This document shows positions 1-11,773 of a stretch of 64,000 nt of DNA, piece by piece; position 1 is the stretch's first letter, and each line of letters starts with the position of its first letter. A program made the translations under genes and the position numbers. This stretch comes from Hormiphora californensis (taxonomy: Eukaryota; Ctenophora; Tentaculata; Cydippida; Pleurobrachiidae). Location: assembly GCA_020137815.1 (NCBI GenBank), contig CM035356.1, positions 6,816,880-6,880,879 on the forward strand, written 5' to 3'. Under the pieces are notes generated by a model. That model was not told where the DNA came from and did not search any database. It saw only the letters and a list, made by a program, of their open reading frames with translations.

Positions 1-164
1 GTCTCTGTCTCTGTCTCTGTCTCTGTCTCTGTCTCTGTCTCTGTCTCTGTCTCTGTCTCTGTCTCTGTCTCTGTCTCTGTCTCTGTCTCTGTCTCTGTCT
101 CTGTCTCTGTCTCTGTCTCTGTCTCTGTCTCTGTCTCTGTCTCTGTCTCTGTCTCTGTCTCTTT
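1..164. repeat. (GTCTCT)n microsatellite
   Basis: A nearly perfect hexanucleotide array of GTCTCT fills the start of the window and probably continues beyond it. It ends in a short T run. Confidence 0.97.
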
Positions 165-2341
165 TTTTTATGATATCATGGTGCGCCATAACATCACGTA
201 GTGAGTGCCGGTTAAACCATTGTAGTTGTACTTGTACAGTTTTTGTTACAGTTAGCTTTCCGGATTTTTAATTTTCCAGTCTGATAGTTACATATGTTTG
301 TCACATTTTGATTTGGGCCCGACCCCGGAGATTTAATGAAATGAATTCCACACATCGCCATATGATACCACATGAATGACGTGTTGTCACCCGCCACTGG
401 CCCAGTCATGCCAACACTTTCTCCTCATATCTCTAATCAAATTCTCCCTTCCGGCCCTGTCCTTGATCCCTATCTGTTGTTTTTTTTGCAGAATCTCAGT
501 TCATGGAACTATAGGGGGTCCGGCCCTGTCCTTGTATCGTTTATATCTCTATCTAATCAGCATATCATGGCTATAATTCTGCTGACTGAAGGAATTACCT
601 CATCGAGAATAATTACGTGACCCTTGGCCTTTTAGATTTAGTTTTAATTTTAAATGTATCCACGTTGAATGTTGATTTATAATTATATTCTCGCTTCGTG
701 AGCTACTACGTGACTTGAGACTTTTCACTTCGATCTCACACATGTGTCTATGTCACCACACCGTTGATAAAGATGTATCTAAAACTCATGGTTATGCATA
801 TAATACTGGTGACCAGCATATTTCTTTTAATTGAAGCGAAAACATGAATTTAAATGTGGTGAATGTTACGAACACAGCTGTTTATTAATTAGACAAACCG
901 CATATTCGAAGTACTGTTAGGTACTTTTTGCATTGGTTCTCCATTCTAGTTTTTACCACATGAAAGTTTAGTCAGAACATACATATTATTCATGATATAT
1001 TGTGTCATATGATTCGTGTGTGTGGGTGCCCGTGTGTACCATGAATCTCAATCAAACTAAGTAGCAAAATAGTATCTTGAATCGATCGCTGATCTCGGTC
1101 CAGTGAATAGTCAATACTTGGACATGTGGACCATCCTGCACATGTCCAAGTATTGACTATTGAGTCCTTTACTTTTATGATCTCTATCTAATCAATCATT
1201 CTGAATAGTGCCCCGTGTGGCCGTGTGCGAACTTTGGCAATAATATTTACTGTAAATAATTTACATGGAATCGCACTTATATAGTTAGTAGTTCCACTTT
1301 CACCAGGAATCGTAGTTCTCGCTTTACATTTTATCTATTTTTGCGAGGGTGGGGTTTATTGCTACACGTGCTGCTGCGACATATTGTGCGTTAGGTGTGA
1401 ATGTGATGTTGGCCGGAAAGTTTAGTATGTAGCACAGCTCTTCAGTACTTCACACCTCAACTATACCGTATAGTGGAGGAAGAGTATACTCTACAAATAG
1501 TACGTTTTATTGGACATGGTTCTAGAAGTTCTGCATGGAAATAGACAAAAATGGAGTATAGAATTAGGCATTGTCTATACTCTGTTTCAGCTTGGCTTTT
1601 TCATTGTTATTTGTCCCTGTATAGTTCTGTGATTCAGTGAATCCTAGTCTGAATTATTCAGAGTACTCAATGCTGCTGAGTGTGTCCTAGTGTGTCTACC
1701 AATGTCAATTGGCTCAACATGTGTTTTGTTTTTGTATATCCGGTGTTGTACTGTACCTTTGTTCTTCACATTAACTTAGTAACACACAATGAGATAGAAC
1801 TAGAAGAACACACAAGTTATAGTAGTGAGCCTCTCTATTGGCGGCCGTCTCGCATGTAGAGGGAGCTAGATCTGAGTTGCAACTAGTTGGTCGTGTAATG
1901 TGTAGAGGGGCCAGGAGTTGACGCCGTGTGATGTGTGGTTTTGCAACAAGTGTTCTGCTAAATTTGGCCTACTTACGAACAATTCTTTCTCTCTCCCTCG
2001 TCGTTTCCTTGCATCTTTGCATTTTTAGAATACCGCGAACTGCAGCATTCTTTTCGCTAGTTTCTCCGAATGCCATGGCCATTTTATTTTGTGCAGTTTT
2101 CCTGATTTAGCTTGTGGGACTGAAGGAAGAGGGCGTATTTCGCTCAAAACGTTGGTTTATTTTTGAATTTGTTCTCAGACAAGCCCTAAGTTAAACTTCT
2201 GTTTACCTGATATATTCCAAATTTTCCAGGGACGAAAACCTCAAGTTGCAATGTCATAAAACTTAATGATTTTGGCCAGTTAATCTTCAGAAATCAGTTC
2301 AACTACAGCTCTGTAAACACCGGGGATAAATATACAGTGGT
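165..2341. other. Region without a recognisable gene
   Basis: AT-rich sequence with only short chance ORFs. The only clear structure is the hairpin at 1106-1161. Part of it could be the 5' flank or early exons of the gene at 2455, but I could not define an exon. Confidence 0.5.
1106..1161. repeat. Perfect 23-bp hairpin
   Basis: Arms at 1106-1128 and 1139-1161 are exact reverse complements around a 10-nt loop. It could be a MITE remnant or a small transcribed hairpin; nothing in the sequence decides. Confidence 0.85.
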
Positions 2342-2437
2342 ACCCCGATTGACCAGCCCCCGATTGACCGGCCCCCGATTTACCGGCCCCCGATTGACCG
2401 GACCCCGATTTACCGGCCCCCGATTGACCGGAACCCC
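2342..2437. repeat. 15-bp tandem repeat (CCCCGATTGACCGGC)
   Basis: About six copies of a 15-bp unit alternating GATTGACC and GATTTACC, starting just after CAGTGGTA. The CCCCGATT core resembles the inverted termini of the MITE at 57371-57468, so the array may have expanded from a transposon end. It lies immediately upstream of the first ATG of the gene at 2455. Confidence 0.85.
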
Positions 2438-2454
2438 GGAAACATATATCCCAT

Positions 2455-4860
2455 ATGCTGGCTATGATCACCAATGAAAACGATTCTGATTGTGTCACAG
2501 AATCCTCAGATGCACACATCTATAACTCTGAACCTGCCTTGTCATCCGATCACTTGTTTACAGGGGTACCCTGGAGAAATCCAGGGACAACTCCACCACC
2601 ACCTGCAGCGGTCGGGTCATATTACCCCTCGTCACCAGACACCTCCTCGTCAACTAATGACAACCAATTAATGATGCCTGAACGACCCGTTAATCAGTTT
2701 AAAACACCACCAAGGAGTAGACGGGACAAGAGCCTACAGCTTTCAGAGAGCATGCTGGTAAATGATGATCATGATGATCTGGGGTCAGATGTCAATACCA
2801 ATAATAAGGAACCTGGCTCACATATCAACAATAACTGGGCAGAAATAGAGAGCACCCTGACTCGCGATCTCAGTGCTATTGTCCCCACTTTTGAGTTTAA
2901 CGGAACCTGTTCTGGAATGTTTACCCATCGGAGATTCTACCACGACTCAACATCAGATGATACGAGCTCCTCCCATGCCCCGGATATCACTTCAACTATG
3001 AGCAATACTACAACGTCCAATAACAACCATTGCAGTGTTACCATGGCAACCAATAACCCGCGGTATAGCTGGAGTGGAAACCTGGATATTATCAGTGACA
3101 CGGAATCTCTGCAGTATCTCAGTTCGGCCGCTGTTGAAGGACGACAGAGGAGAGCAAAACGGAAGAAACGCGGGGAGGCAGCAGCATCGACAGGAGATCA
3201 TGTGATAGGTGGAGGAGAGGATGTGGTACGATTTGAAAGTCAGTGCAGGAGAGTGCCGAGGTTTTCTGGGATGGTGCTGGGGGTGAAATCAGAATCACTT
3301 TCGACAGAACTACTTCTCGAGTGAGTATTGGACACTGCACTTTGCTGTTTGCTTAGTATAGAGTATTTTGCATTGCATGTAGGAACCGGTGATACTTGGG
3401 ACCGACCCGATCACCATCCTTTCCTGGCAGAGCATTGGCCTGACCCATTCTCGCGAGAACTGTGGTCAGAGCATTGGCCTGACAGATCCTTTCCCTGCTT
3501 TTTTGAATTGTAATTCCCACAATCTGTATTAATTGTTAACTCTCTCTCTTCTACTTCCCAAGAAAGGAACGGTTACAAGTTCTGTTTATCGTGGAGAAGA
3601 GTTACCTTCTTTGCTCTAGTTCGACAGTGCGACGTCAGAAGAGGAAGGTGTCACTTCGTCTCCTGGATATTGTCAATGTTCTTGTTTTGTCTGGCACCAA
3701 CACCCTCATTATACAGGTATAACAGCTACCTATAACCTAACATCTAGCCTAATTATGTAATGGCACTTTTTGGTGCTACAATTTTCAATTTCATTATAGA
3801 TATACTGGTAGTGCCACTACTAGTGGTACTCAATTCTTAATCTTATTAGTTTTATCATTGAACATGAAGCATCGTTTGAAGGATCCAAACGCAGCAGTAT
3901 AGTGATGACATACTTCAATACATGAACCTATAATACAGCTATTGCGAGAGAGAGAAAGTCAGGATTGGGAGGGGTCGTGGTGACAGGTCGAATATAACAT
4001 GGCTTCTTAATCCATTGAGATTTGTCTACTTTGCATCAGACTATAATTGCTCTTTGAAAGACTCTTTCACAATGCTAACTGGGAAATTCATCAAGTTAAT
4101 TTAACGTAGTAGACAATGTCTAGTTAGCACCAGAAATTTAACTGGTGCTTACTGGACAATGTCCAGTGGACATTGTCTACTAATTTGTCCAGATTGAGAT
4201 GTATTCTAGACATTAGGACCTAAACTAATTAATTATTGAGAATAGAATCAGCTCCATTAGACTTAGCACATGACACACATCCCCCTTCAGTACCAGGACG
4301 TAAGGAGATCAGGACTACCTAACTCTTCCTCCACCGGACTACTTAGCTCATCTAGGGACTCCACCCTGAAAAGTTCCTGCTCTACATCGCTCAATCTAAA
4401 CACACTAGATCGACACGGTTAGTAGCTGGTCCGTAGTGAGTGGGAAGTGTGAAGTGTGAGTGGGAAGCTGGTCGGTAATGAGTGGGAAGTTGGTCGGTAG
4501 TGAGTAGGAAGCTGGGTTTAGAGTTTTAATTGTGACGTGTTGGTGTGTTCAATTGCTCATTACGGTAATTGAAGCTACTAGTTTTGATCCAAAAACTGAA
4601 AACTGTTCTCTATTTCAGATCACGACCTGAATGAACTAGAAGTGGGCCGATTCAACAATTGTGAAACCGTTGCCATGGCAATACTTCGCCGCCGACAACA
4701 CCTTCTACCCCGGAGCATCCTACGAGGGAGCCTAAACCGGAGGGGTAGGATACAACCTGTTTTTGTCCATCCTGTCCAAATTGGGTTTGAGCTGGAGGAG
4801 GAGGAGGAGGAGGAGGACGACGAGATGAGTTGTATTATGGAATGTGTAACTTATGTTTGA
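2455..4860 (+). CDS. Hypothetical multi-exon protein, low-complexity N-terminus and acidic C-terminus
   Basis: I do not recognise this protein. The first exon (ATG 2455 to 3320) encodes about 288 residues rich in S, T, N, D and P. It ends at a strong GTGAGT donor and joins in phase to an exon at 3563-3716 (begins after a CAG-type acceptor, ends at CAG|GTATAA). That exon encodes a conserved-looking basic/hydrophobic stretch (KERLQVLFIVEKSYLL). A third coding segment begins after TTTCAG at 4619, reads HDLNELEVGRF onward and ends at TGA 4858-4860 after a run of nine E/D residues. The second and third segments do not match in phase, so an internal exon is missing from my model or the third segment belongs elsewhere. 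Upstream exons are also possible. Two RFX-like palindromes (3037-3050 and 4669-4682) lie inside coding sequence. Confidence 0.5.
4107..4182. repeat. Hairpin with TAGTAGACAATGTC ends
   Basis: An interrupted inverted repeat: TAGTAGACAATGTC at 4107 pairs with its complement ending at 4182, and the inner AGCACCAG pairs with CTGGTGCT. It lies in an intron of the hypothetical gene and is probably a tiny MITE. Confidence 0.7.
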
Positions 4861-5775
4861 GCATGTTTCAAGGACATCAGATATCTTTTGATTTTGAAAT
4901 TAGCGGACATTGCAGAGAGAGCTTATGAACTATATGTGGCACCGATCCGATCCGAGAATCCTATCAGTATCAAAATGGGGTCAGCATTGCCAGACAGTAT
5001 GTTATGATACACGGCTATAAATTCAAGGAATTGGACAATGAAAATGTAGAAAATGAGAAGAAAACTATTCAGCTGTGTGAGCTGTTTTTTGCTATTTTTT
5101 CTGAGTGTGTAATTCATTTCATTATTTTCCATTGATATAAAAAGTTAAACAAAAACCGATTTTTGGGTTTTATAAATTTTGCAAGTTTTTCGGTATGTAC
5201 ATAACGACATTTATTTACAATATTCAACACACACGTTCCACACACCTCTCAGCACGCATATCAAAAGTAACTTCCTCTTTTTCACTGCTGACATGTGCTA
5301 GGAGAGAGGGAGGACAAACCATGTTCGTAGGGCAAGTCTCTCACACGCACTTGCCCTATGAAGACAAATATGGAGCATCTGAGGGATTTGGGAGCTGGGT
5401 CGGAATCTCACTTACAGCGAGAGACCGGGAATGTTTGATCAGCTGGGGATTTGGAGACATGGGGCTTTTCAATTGGTGGTGGGAGTCGGGGGGAGTTACT
5501 TTGCACACCACAAAGCCTACAACACACGAATTAGGGCCTCTAATTTAGGGGTGCAGGGAGACACACGCACAGACATGAAGAACAGGCACTTGACAAAACA
5601 TCACTTTCCCAGAACTATTTCGGGGACAATTTCTGAGAATTACAGGGAGCTGGTATGGCTCACACTTGATAGCTCTAGAAAAACAAAACAATAAATCTAT
5701 CACGGTACCATCTCTTTCTCAGTTCTCTCACACGATCCACTAAAAACTGGTATAGCTACGACACAGTTCTAAAAT
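4861..5775. other. Gap between convergent genes; probable 3' UTRs
   Basis: This lies between the stop of the hypothetical plus-strand gene and the stop of RSPH1 on the minus strand. Overlapping plus-strand ORFs of 117 and 87 codons (5195-5694) have no domain and no splice context. A minus-strand AATAAA (plus-strand TTTATT near 5210) could serve RSPH1. Confidence 0.5.
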
Positions 5776-7286
5776 CTAAGCAGTAACGAGTGGGTGAATG
5801 CTCCTGCTCTTCCACTTGGCAACAGTAATAATTGTCGGCTCGTCTTCCTCTTCTTCGTTGCTTTGAGGCACCTCGTGAGTCACGTACTCTCCCTTCTGCT
5901 CGCAGGAGATGTGTGAAAACACGTACTTGCCCTCGCCGTGAGGTTGGTCGTTGGCAAATCCACCTACATACCTGGAGAGAGGGGGGATCGATTAGAAATC
6001 TAGAGAGAGATAAAGAGTGGAGAAATAATCCATAATCAGTGAAGTTTGCAGAAGAGGTTTTTGAAAACTAGGGGAGCAGAATTAAGAGAAATATGAATGT
6101 AGTGAAGAGAAGCTAAAAGTGTGTAGAAAAAGAAACTCACTTATGGTTCTTGTGAATCCATTCACCACCACCCTCCCTCTTTCCGTCCTTCCAGGTTCCG
6201 ATATATTGAGATCCAGTTTGGGAGTAGGTGTAGACTCCCTGTCCATGTCGAGTGTGGTTATTCCATTCTCCCTCATAGGTATCGCTATTGACATAACTGT
6301 ACTTTCCGTGACCATTTCGCAGGTCATCAGCCCAGTTACCCTCGTATTTAGAGCCATCAGGATAGATGAATTCTCCCAAACCGTGCTTCTTGTTCTTCAC
6401 GTAGTCACCTGACAGGGAAATATGGGTCAGCAATGAATTGAAGTTAGATGCGAGTATCATGCGAGTATATCAGGAGCGATTGTCAGCGCAATTCCAGATG
6501 TCCCTGGATCTTCGCGCGGCAAGAAACGCGCTGCTAACAACTTGCGCGCGCGAACTTTCTATTCTAAACGGTGAATTTTGAGTCAGTCCCCATGACAACG
6601 ACTTGTTTACCATTGCGACCGTTGTGAGTGTGTTCGTGCGTGTAAAAAGTAACGATCAGTGTTATACAAGATCAACATATTCAATGTCGAAGAAAATTAT
6701 TGGTAATACACCCGTGGGAAATTCCCGGCTACGCTGCAGAGAAACATGTACCAAAAGGACCGTTGCTGAAATGCCATCGAAACGGATGTCAGCACAGCGA
6801 CATCTGAATTTTTCAAAGTCGTTGTTTTTTACATCCGAGAGCAAGAGAAAGGCGCTCTTTTGGAAGTCAAATGAAAATAGTGCAGCTATTTTGACCAAAA
6901 ACAATAATTCTTACCGGTATATCGGGCCTCGTTCTTGAATCGGTAGGTTCCCTTTCCATGTCGCATACCGTGCTGGTACTCGCCCTCATAGGAATCACCA
7001 TTGGGTAGGATTGCCTTTCCCTTACCATGTCTGAGAAAGAGTTAGGGATATTTAGTGAATGCAAGTTACCAAAAAGTAGTAGAAAAGTGTGAAAAAAATA
7101 ATGTGTCCTCCCTGTGTTCAACAGCTGGGAAGCAGAGTCACCCCACAAAGGGAACCACCCAACTACCACAAGAAAGGTGCCCTCCTAAAACTACACTCAC
7201 CGCTCATCAGCCTCGTTTCGGTCTCCCTCGTATGTTCCCAGGTTGGTTCCCTCTTCGGGGAATTCCTCACTACCGTCGTCAGACAT
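5776..7286 (-). CDS. RSPH1: Radial spoke head protein 1 homologue (MORN repeats), four exons
   Basis: Exons at 7286-7201, 7030-6915, 6408-6141 and 5971-5776 join with GT-AG introns and matching phases into 666 nt (221 aa plus stop). The start MSDDGSEEF is followed by [17 protein letters not shown], the usual entry into the RSPH1 MORN array. About six MORN repeats follow ([82 protein letters not shown]), then a short acidic EEEEDEP tail. Family knowledge: RSPH1 is a head component of axonemal radial spokes and is needed for normal motility of 9+2 cilia. The protein is shorter than vertebrate RSPH1 because the acidic tail is short. An X-box-like site lies about 200 bp upstream of the ATG. The model looks complete and intact. 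Confidence 0.95.
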
Positions 7287-7485
7287 GGTTACACTTGCTA
7301 CAACGCAAAGTTATTCGTTAGAACATCAAATATATAATTGCACTATGTTAAAACATGATTTATACACACGCAAAAGGAGAGAGCTTGAAATACAGGTTTC
7401 TCTAAATCAGACAAAGGTAAGGATGGATCAGGATAACTAACGAAAAATTATCAGTCCCGATATTGGAGTTGACTCAGTAGCAAAC

Positions 7486-7498
7486 GTTGCATGGTAAC
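7486..7498. promoter_or_regulatory. X-box-like (RFX) motif upstream of RSPH1
   Basis: GTTGCATGGTAAC is an imperfect palindrome with a perfect GGTAAC RFX half-site. It lies 200 bp upstream of the RSPH1 start codon, where X-boxes of ciliary genes usually sit. The spacing between half-sites is one base short of the commonest form, so this is a candidate only. Confidence 0.5.
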
Positions 7499-9524
7499 AC
7501 CAAGCAATCATCTCTCTCATCTGTCATGTGTATCAGATGGAAAGCGAGAGGCTCTCTCTCCCTGTCGCTCTCTCGCTCTCTCTTTCACGAGTGTATTTTG
7601 TAGGAAATGGCCGAGTTACGGGGGGGGGGGGGGGGGGGGGGGGTAAAGAGGAACTTTTAAGATGACCCTGTACCTCGCAAACAATTTCGAAATGTCTCCA
7701 AAACGATCAAACATTATTCCAGAGCAAATTTGGTCGGAAACTGAGAGATTTCATCGTTGAAACTGTCTTTGGGCAAAACATGCAAGTTGCATAAATGCGA
7801 ATACGTTCTTTGGCCCCCATGTGAGACTTGATAGCTAGAGAATGTAGTCAATGGGAAACTGGAGCCTCGACAGGGAGGCTGCGGTGAAGGCTGCTTTTTG
7901 TATCAACTCTGAATCAACCTTCGGTGTAACCGAAACTAGAGCAACATTGCTATCACTGCACCGATTGCACGTCCTACTTTGCCATGTAACATGTATAAGT
8001 GGAAGCATTGGTTGAGGACATTTCGAACCTTACCTTAGTCCTTCCCTACTAGACAATTTGATTTACACACCCTTTTATTTATTATATTTAACACCAGCTA
8101 TAACATGGTCTCTGGTTTTACTGGTTGCGGATGGTTTTTTGAAGTATTTGGGGAAAAGTAGCATGTTCTGGTTTTATTGAAAGAGTTCAGAACATTCGCC
8201 AGCAAAATCCTTCAAAGGTTTCGCGGACGGGACTCGCTAGAGGGCAGAGGCGATGCAAGGTTGTATCCAAAAAGAGGACTTTAGGGTTCGAGGTCTCTGA
8301 TAAAGTTGTTACTTGTCACCTCAGTCTTGCGGAGTACAATTATATGTCAAGTAACTTGTCACCGTGTGGACTGTGGTGCGAATACCTAACATGGCTCCTG
8401 GCACACAATGGAATGACAAATCCGTCGTGCAAACAATTTCTGTGTAGGTTCATAGCGGCGTCAGTTTATGTTCTTAGTTTATCCGCATAGATGTGTCAAA
8501 AAGTAGATTTTTGACCTATCTGACATTAAAACCATTGAAAATGACGTCTCATTGAGACGGTCTCAAGCACGTTGCATTGAAATTACTAGTAAGCCCGCTC
8601 GCCCTACGGGCGAATGTCGGGGATGGTCAATGGTCAATGGTCATACAGTAAACTAAGCAAATAGTGTAGTGTCATTTGAAATTTTTTTAAATCAGTAAAT
8701 TTATCAGGTAAATTAACCACAGCGATTCCTTCGACAGAAAAACCACGGGTCCTCTTTTGCCAGGTCCTGAAGTATTTTATGAAGGAGCACATTTGCAAAC
8801 GTATTACTGCCATTTCTTATTAGTGCTATTGATACTTTGTTATTACGTGTGTTGACAACATTTTTTGAATAATAATCACCTCTTTTGTAGGATTCTATCA
8901 CGTAGTCTATAGGCGTCAGCGCCAGTTTGGGACATATGGCTCCTCCAAACTCGCTGGCGATTGTGTTGAAGTTGAGTAGCCATGTTCACGAAACGTGGTG
9001 AACAGGGGGTGAACAGATCAAATCGAGCAAACGATCAATCACACAACCGGCAGAGAGATGAATCAAGGATGCACGTGCAGTTTAAGGCTCAAGCTGGCAG
9101 GTTGCCAGGGTCCCTCTAGGGACAACACGTGCAAAAGGCCATTTCCAGGAATTTTGTGCCATATTTGGTAAAAATACCATCACCCATCATTTCCCTATTT
9201 GCTTTAATAATAGTATGATTTGCGTGTCGGATTTGTCATTCCTTTGAACTTTTCAGGGGGTTTGCTGCATTGTGTGGCATTGTGTGGCAACAACTATATA
9301 AAAGGTAAGAAACTAAGATGTTAAAATCTGGGTGCTTTGTCGCTTTGAGTGTCACTTGTCAGCACTCGCATTCGGTAGACTCCCGTCTCCCAGTGTCTGC
9401 GGACAGTGGGAGCCAGGCCTAAGTGTTGATATATGTGACCAATTTGTCTTGCCTGATTGCATATGCATAATACAGTGTACTAGGAGGGACACTACCTCAC
9501 TAGACCGAAAAGACCGAAGATAAA
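7499..9524. other. Region without a recognisable gene; G homopolymer
   Basis: It contains a CT-rich patch (7550-7590) and a run of about 23 G at 7621-7643, a likely assembly weak point. A 61-codon minus-strand ORF at 8713-8901 has no recognisable domain. I see no supported exon. Confidence 0.5.
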
Positions 9525-9533
9525 GAAGAAAAA

Positions 9534-11080
9534 GGCAATTTTGCATTTGCGGGCATCGCACTATAGACGCAATACCCACGTACTATAGACGCATTATAAA
9601 CGCATTATAAACGCATTATAGACGCATTATAGACACACGCAATATAGACGCAATTTCGTAAGCAGCACTATAGACGCAATATAGACGCATTATAACAGCA
9701 ATATAAACGCATTTTTATAGACGCGACGCAGTATAGCCGCATTATAGGCGCACTACCCACCCCAAAATCACCTTATAGACGCACTATAGACGCATTATAG
9801 ACTGACTATAGCAGCACCATAAACGCTACATAGACCCATATAGACGCATGATAGAAGCATTATAGACGCAAATCGCTTTTTATAGACGCCGCGTCTATAA
9901 AAAACGTGCTTTTTTAAGAAGCACTATAGACGTACTCAGACGCACGCTGCCATATTTGAGGCGCAGTTGGGCGAACTATAAACGCATTTTTGTCGCATAT
10001 AAAAGGAAGCAGTATAGACGCATTATAGACGCATTATAGACGCATGTGCGCGAAATCGATAAAGACGCAATATAGACGCAATTAATAAGAAGGAGAGGGA
10101 GAGAGACTAGAGGGAGGGAGGGAGGGAGGGAGGGAGAGGGAAGGAGAGGGAAAGAGGGAGGGATACAGAGACAGATCAGACAGAGACAGATGGACACAGA
10201 TCTGAGACAGACGGACAGGGTAAGATGGAGAGAGATTAAGATGGAGAGTGGAGAGAGAGAGTGATACAGAGAGGGAGATAGTAAGCGCGTGTTTGTCCGT
10301 CCGTCTGTCTCTGTCCGTTTGTTTCCATCTCTGTCTTGTTCTGTCTCACTCTTTTTATGTCTCACTCCGTCTCTATATCACTATCTTTCCATCTTACTCT
10401 CTTTCCATCTTACTCTGTCCTTCTGTCTCAGGTCTTGATCCGTCTGTTTCTGTCCCTGTACCCCTCCCTCAGTCCCTCCCTCTCCTTCCCTCTCCCTCCC
10501 TCCCTCGCCTCTCTCTCCCTCTCCTTTTTATTTTGCGTCTATATTGCGTCTTTATCGATTTCGCACACATGCGGCTATAATGCGTCTATAATGCGTCTAT
10601 ACTGCTTCCTTTTATATGCGACAAAAATGCGTTTATAGTTCGCCCAACTGCGCCTCAAATATCGCACTGTAGCCTGGAGTACGTCTAAAGTGCTTCTTTA
10701 AAAAGCACGTTTTTTATAGACGCGGCGTCTATAAAAAGCGATTTGCGTCTATAATGCTTCTATCATGCGTCTATATGGGTCTATGTAGCGTTTATGGTGC
10801 TGCTATAGTCAGTCTATAATGCGTCTATAGTGCGTCTATAAGGTGATTTTGGGGTGGGTAGTGCGCCTATAATGCGGCTATACTGCGTCGCGTCTATAAA
10901 AATGCGTTTATACTGCTGTTATAATGCGTCTATATTGCGTCTATAGTGCTGCTTACGAAATTGCGTCTATATTGCGTGTGTCTATAATGCGTCTATAATG
11001 CGTTTATAATGCGTTTATAATGCGTCTATAGTACGTGGGTAATGCGTCTATAGTGCGATGCCTGCAAATGCAAAATTGCC
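9534..11080. mobile_element. Foldback-type element with arms of 12-bp repeats and a 9-bp TSD
   Basis: The two halves are inverted copies. The outer ends are GGCAATTTTGCATTTGC and its complement. The arms consist of degenerate copies of TATAGACGCATT on the left and AATGCGTCTATA on the right. Towards the centre each arm carries a purine-rich (left) or pyrimidine-rich (right) block. The element is flanked by identical GAAGAAAAA at 9525-9533 and 11081-11089, a 9-bp target duplication of the kind made by Mutator-like transposases. There is no coding capacity, so it is non-autonomous. It inserted next to or into the 5' end of the LINE that follows. Confidence 0.85.
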
Positions 11081-11773
11081 GAAGAAAAATTGGACGAAAA
11101 CGGAAAATTTACGAAATTTCGTCCATTTTCGCGGAATAAAATTCGTCCAAAACTGTGAAATTTTGAATCGCGATCAACGCGCGCCGCGTGGCCTTGGCAC
11201 GCGCAAAACTTGAATTTACGCCGCGCCTACGCGCGCACTATTTTTAACAAAAATCAAGCTGCACAGCCGGTTTTTTTTCAACTCCCCTTTTTACGTTTTT
11301 ATCTTCGGAGTTGGAATGCGCTGCAGCCCCCTCATGCGCGCACCCCCGCAACGAGGGGACTGGAGGGAATGCCGCGCGCGCGTTTGGCCTGATCCCGGCT
11401 GGGTCGAAGATAACTTTGCGGTCGAAAAAACGGCGGTGCTTATAACTTTGGCTCCTGAAGTCCGTTTGACTTGATTCTTTCACCAGTTGTTAGATCTGAC
11501 GATTATCTACCTTGCTGTTTTTGAGAGAAGTTAATTGGACTTAAGAAGGCTGAGCAATAGCCGTTGAAAGATGGGTTGTTTTCAAAAAGTGACGTCACAG
11601 ATTCTTGCAGGGACACCTTTTTTAAAATTTCATTCAAATTTTGATTTTACCGCACTCGATTTTGCGGAGTTTGGTTCATATCTCCTGTTTCAAACTTTTC
11701 AACACTACTTTAAACAAATTAATTTGAGCGCGCGCCCGTGCGTTTCAAATCTTCCTATCTAGGGTCTAGCCCT

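Noticed and set aside
5195-5694. Plus-strand ORFs of 117 and 87 codons
   Set aside because: No domain, no splice signals, and they overlap each other in different frames in a likely UTR.
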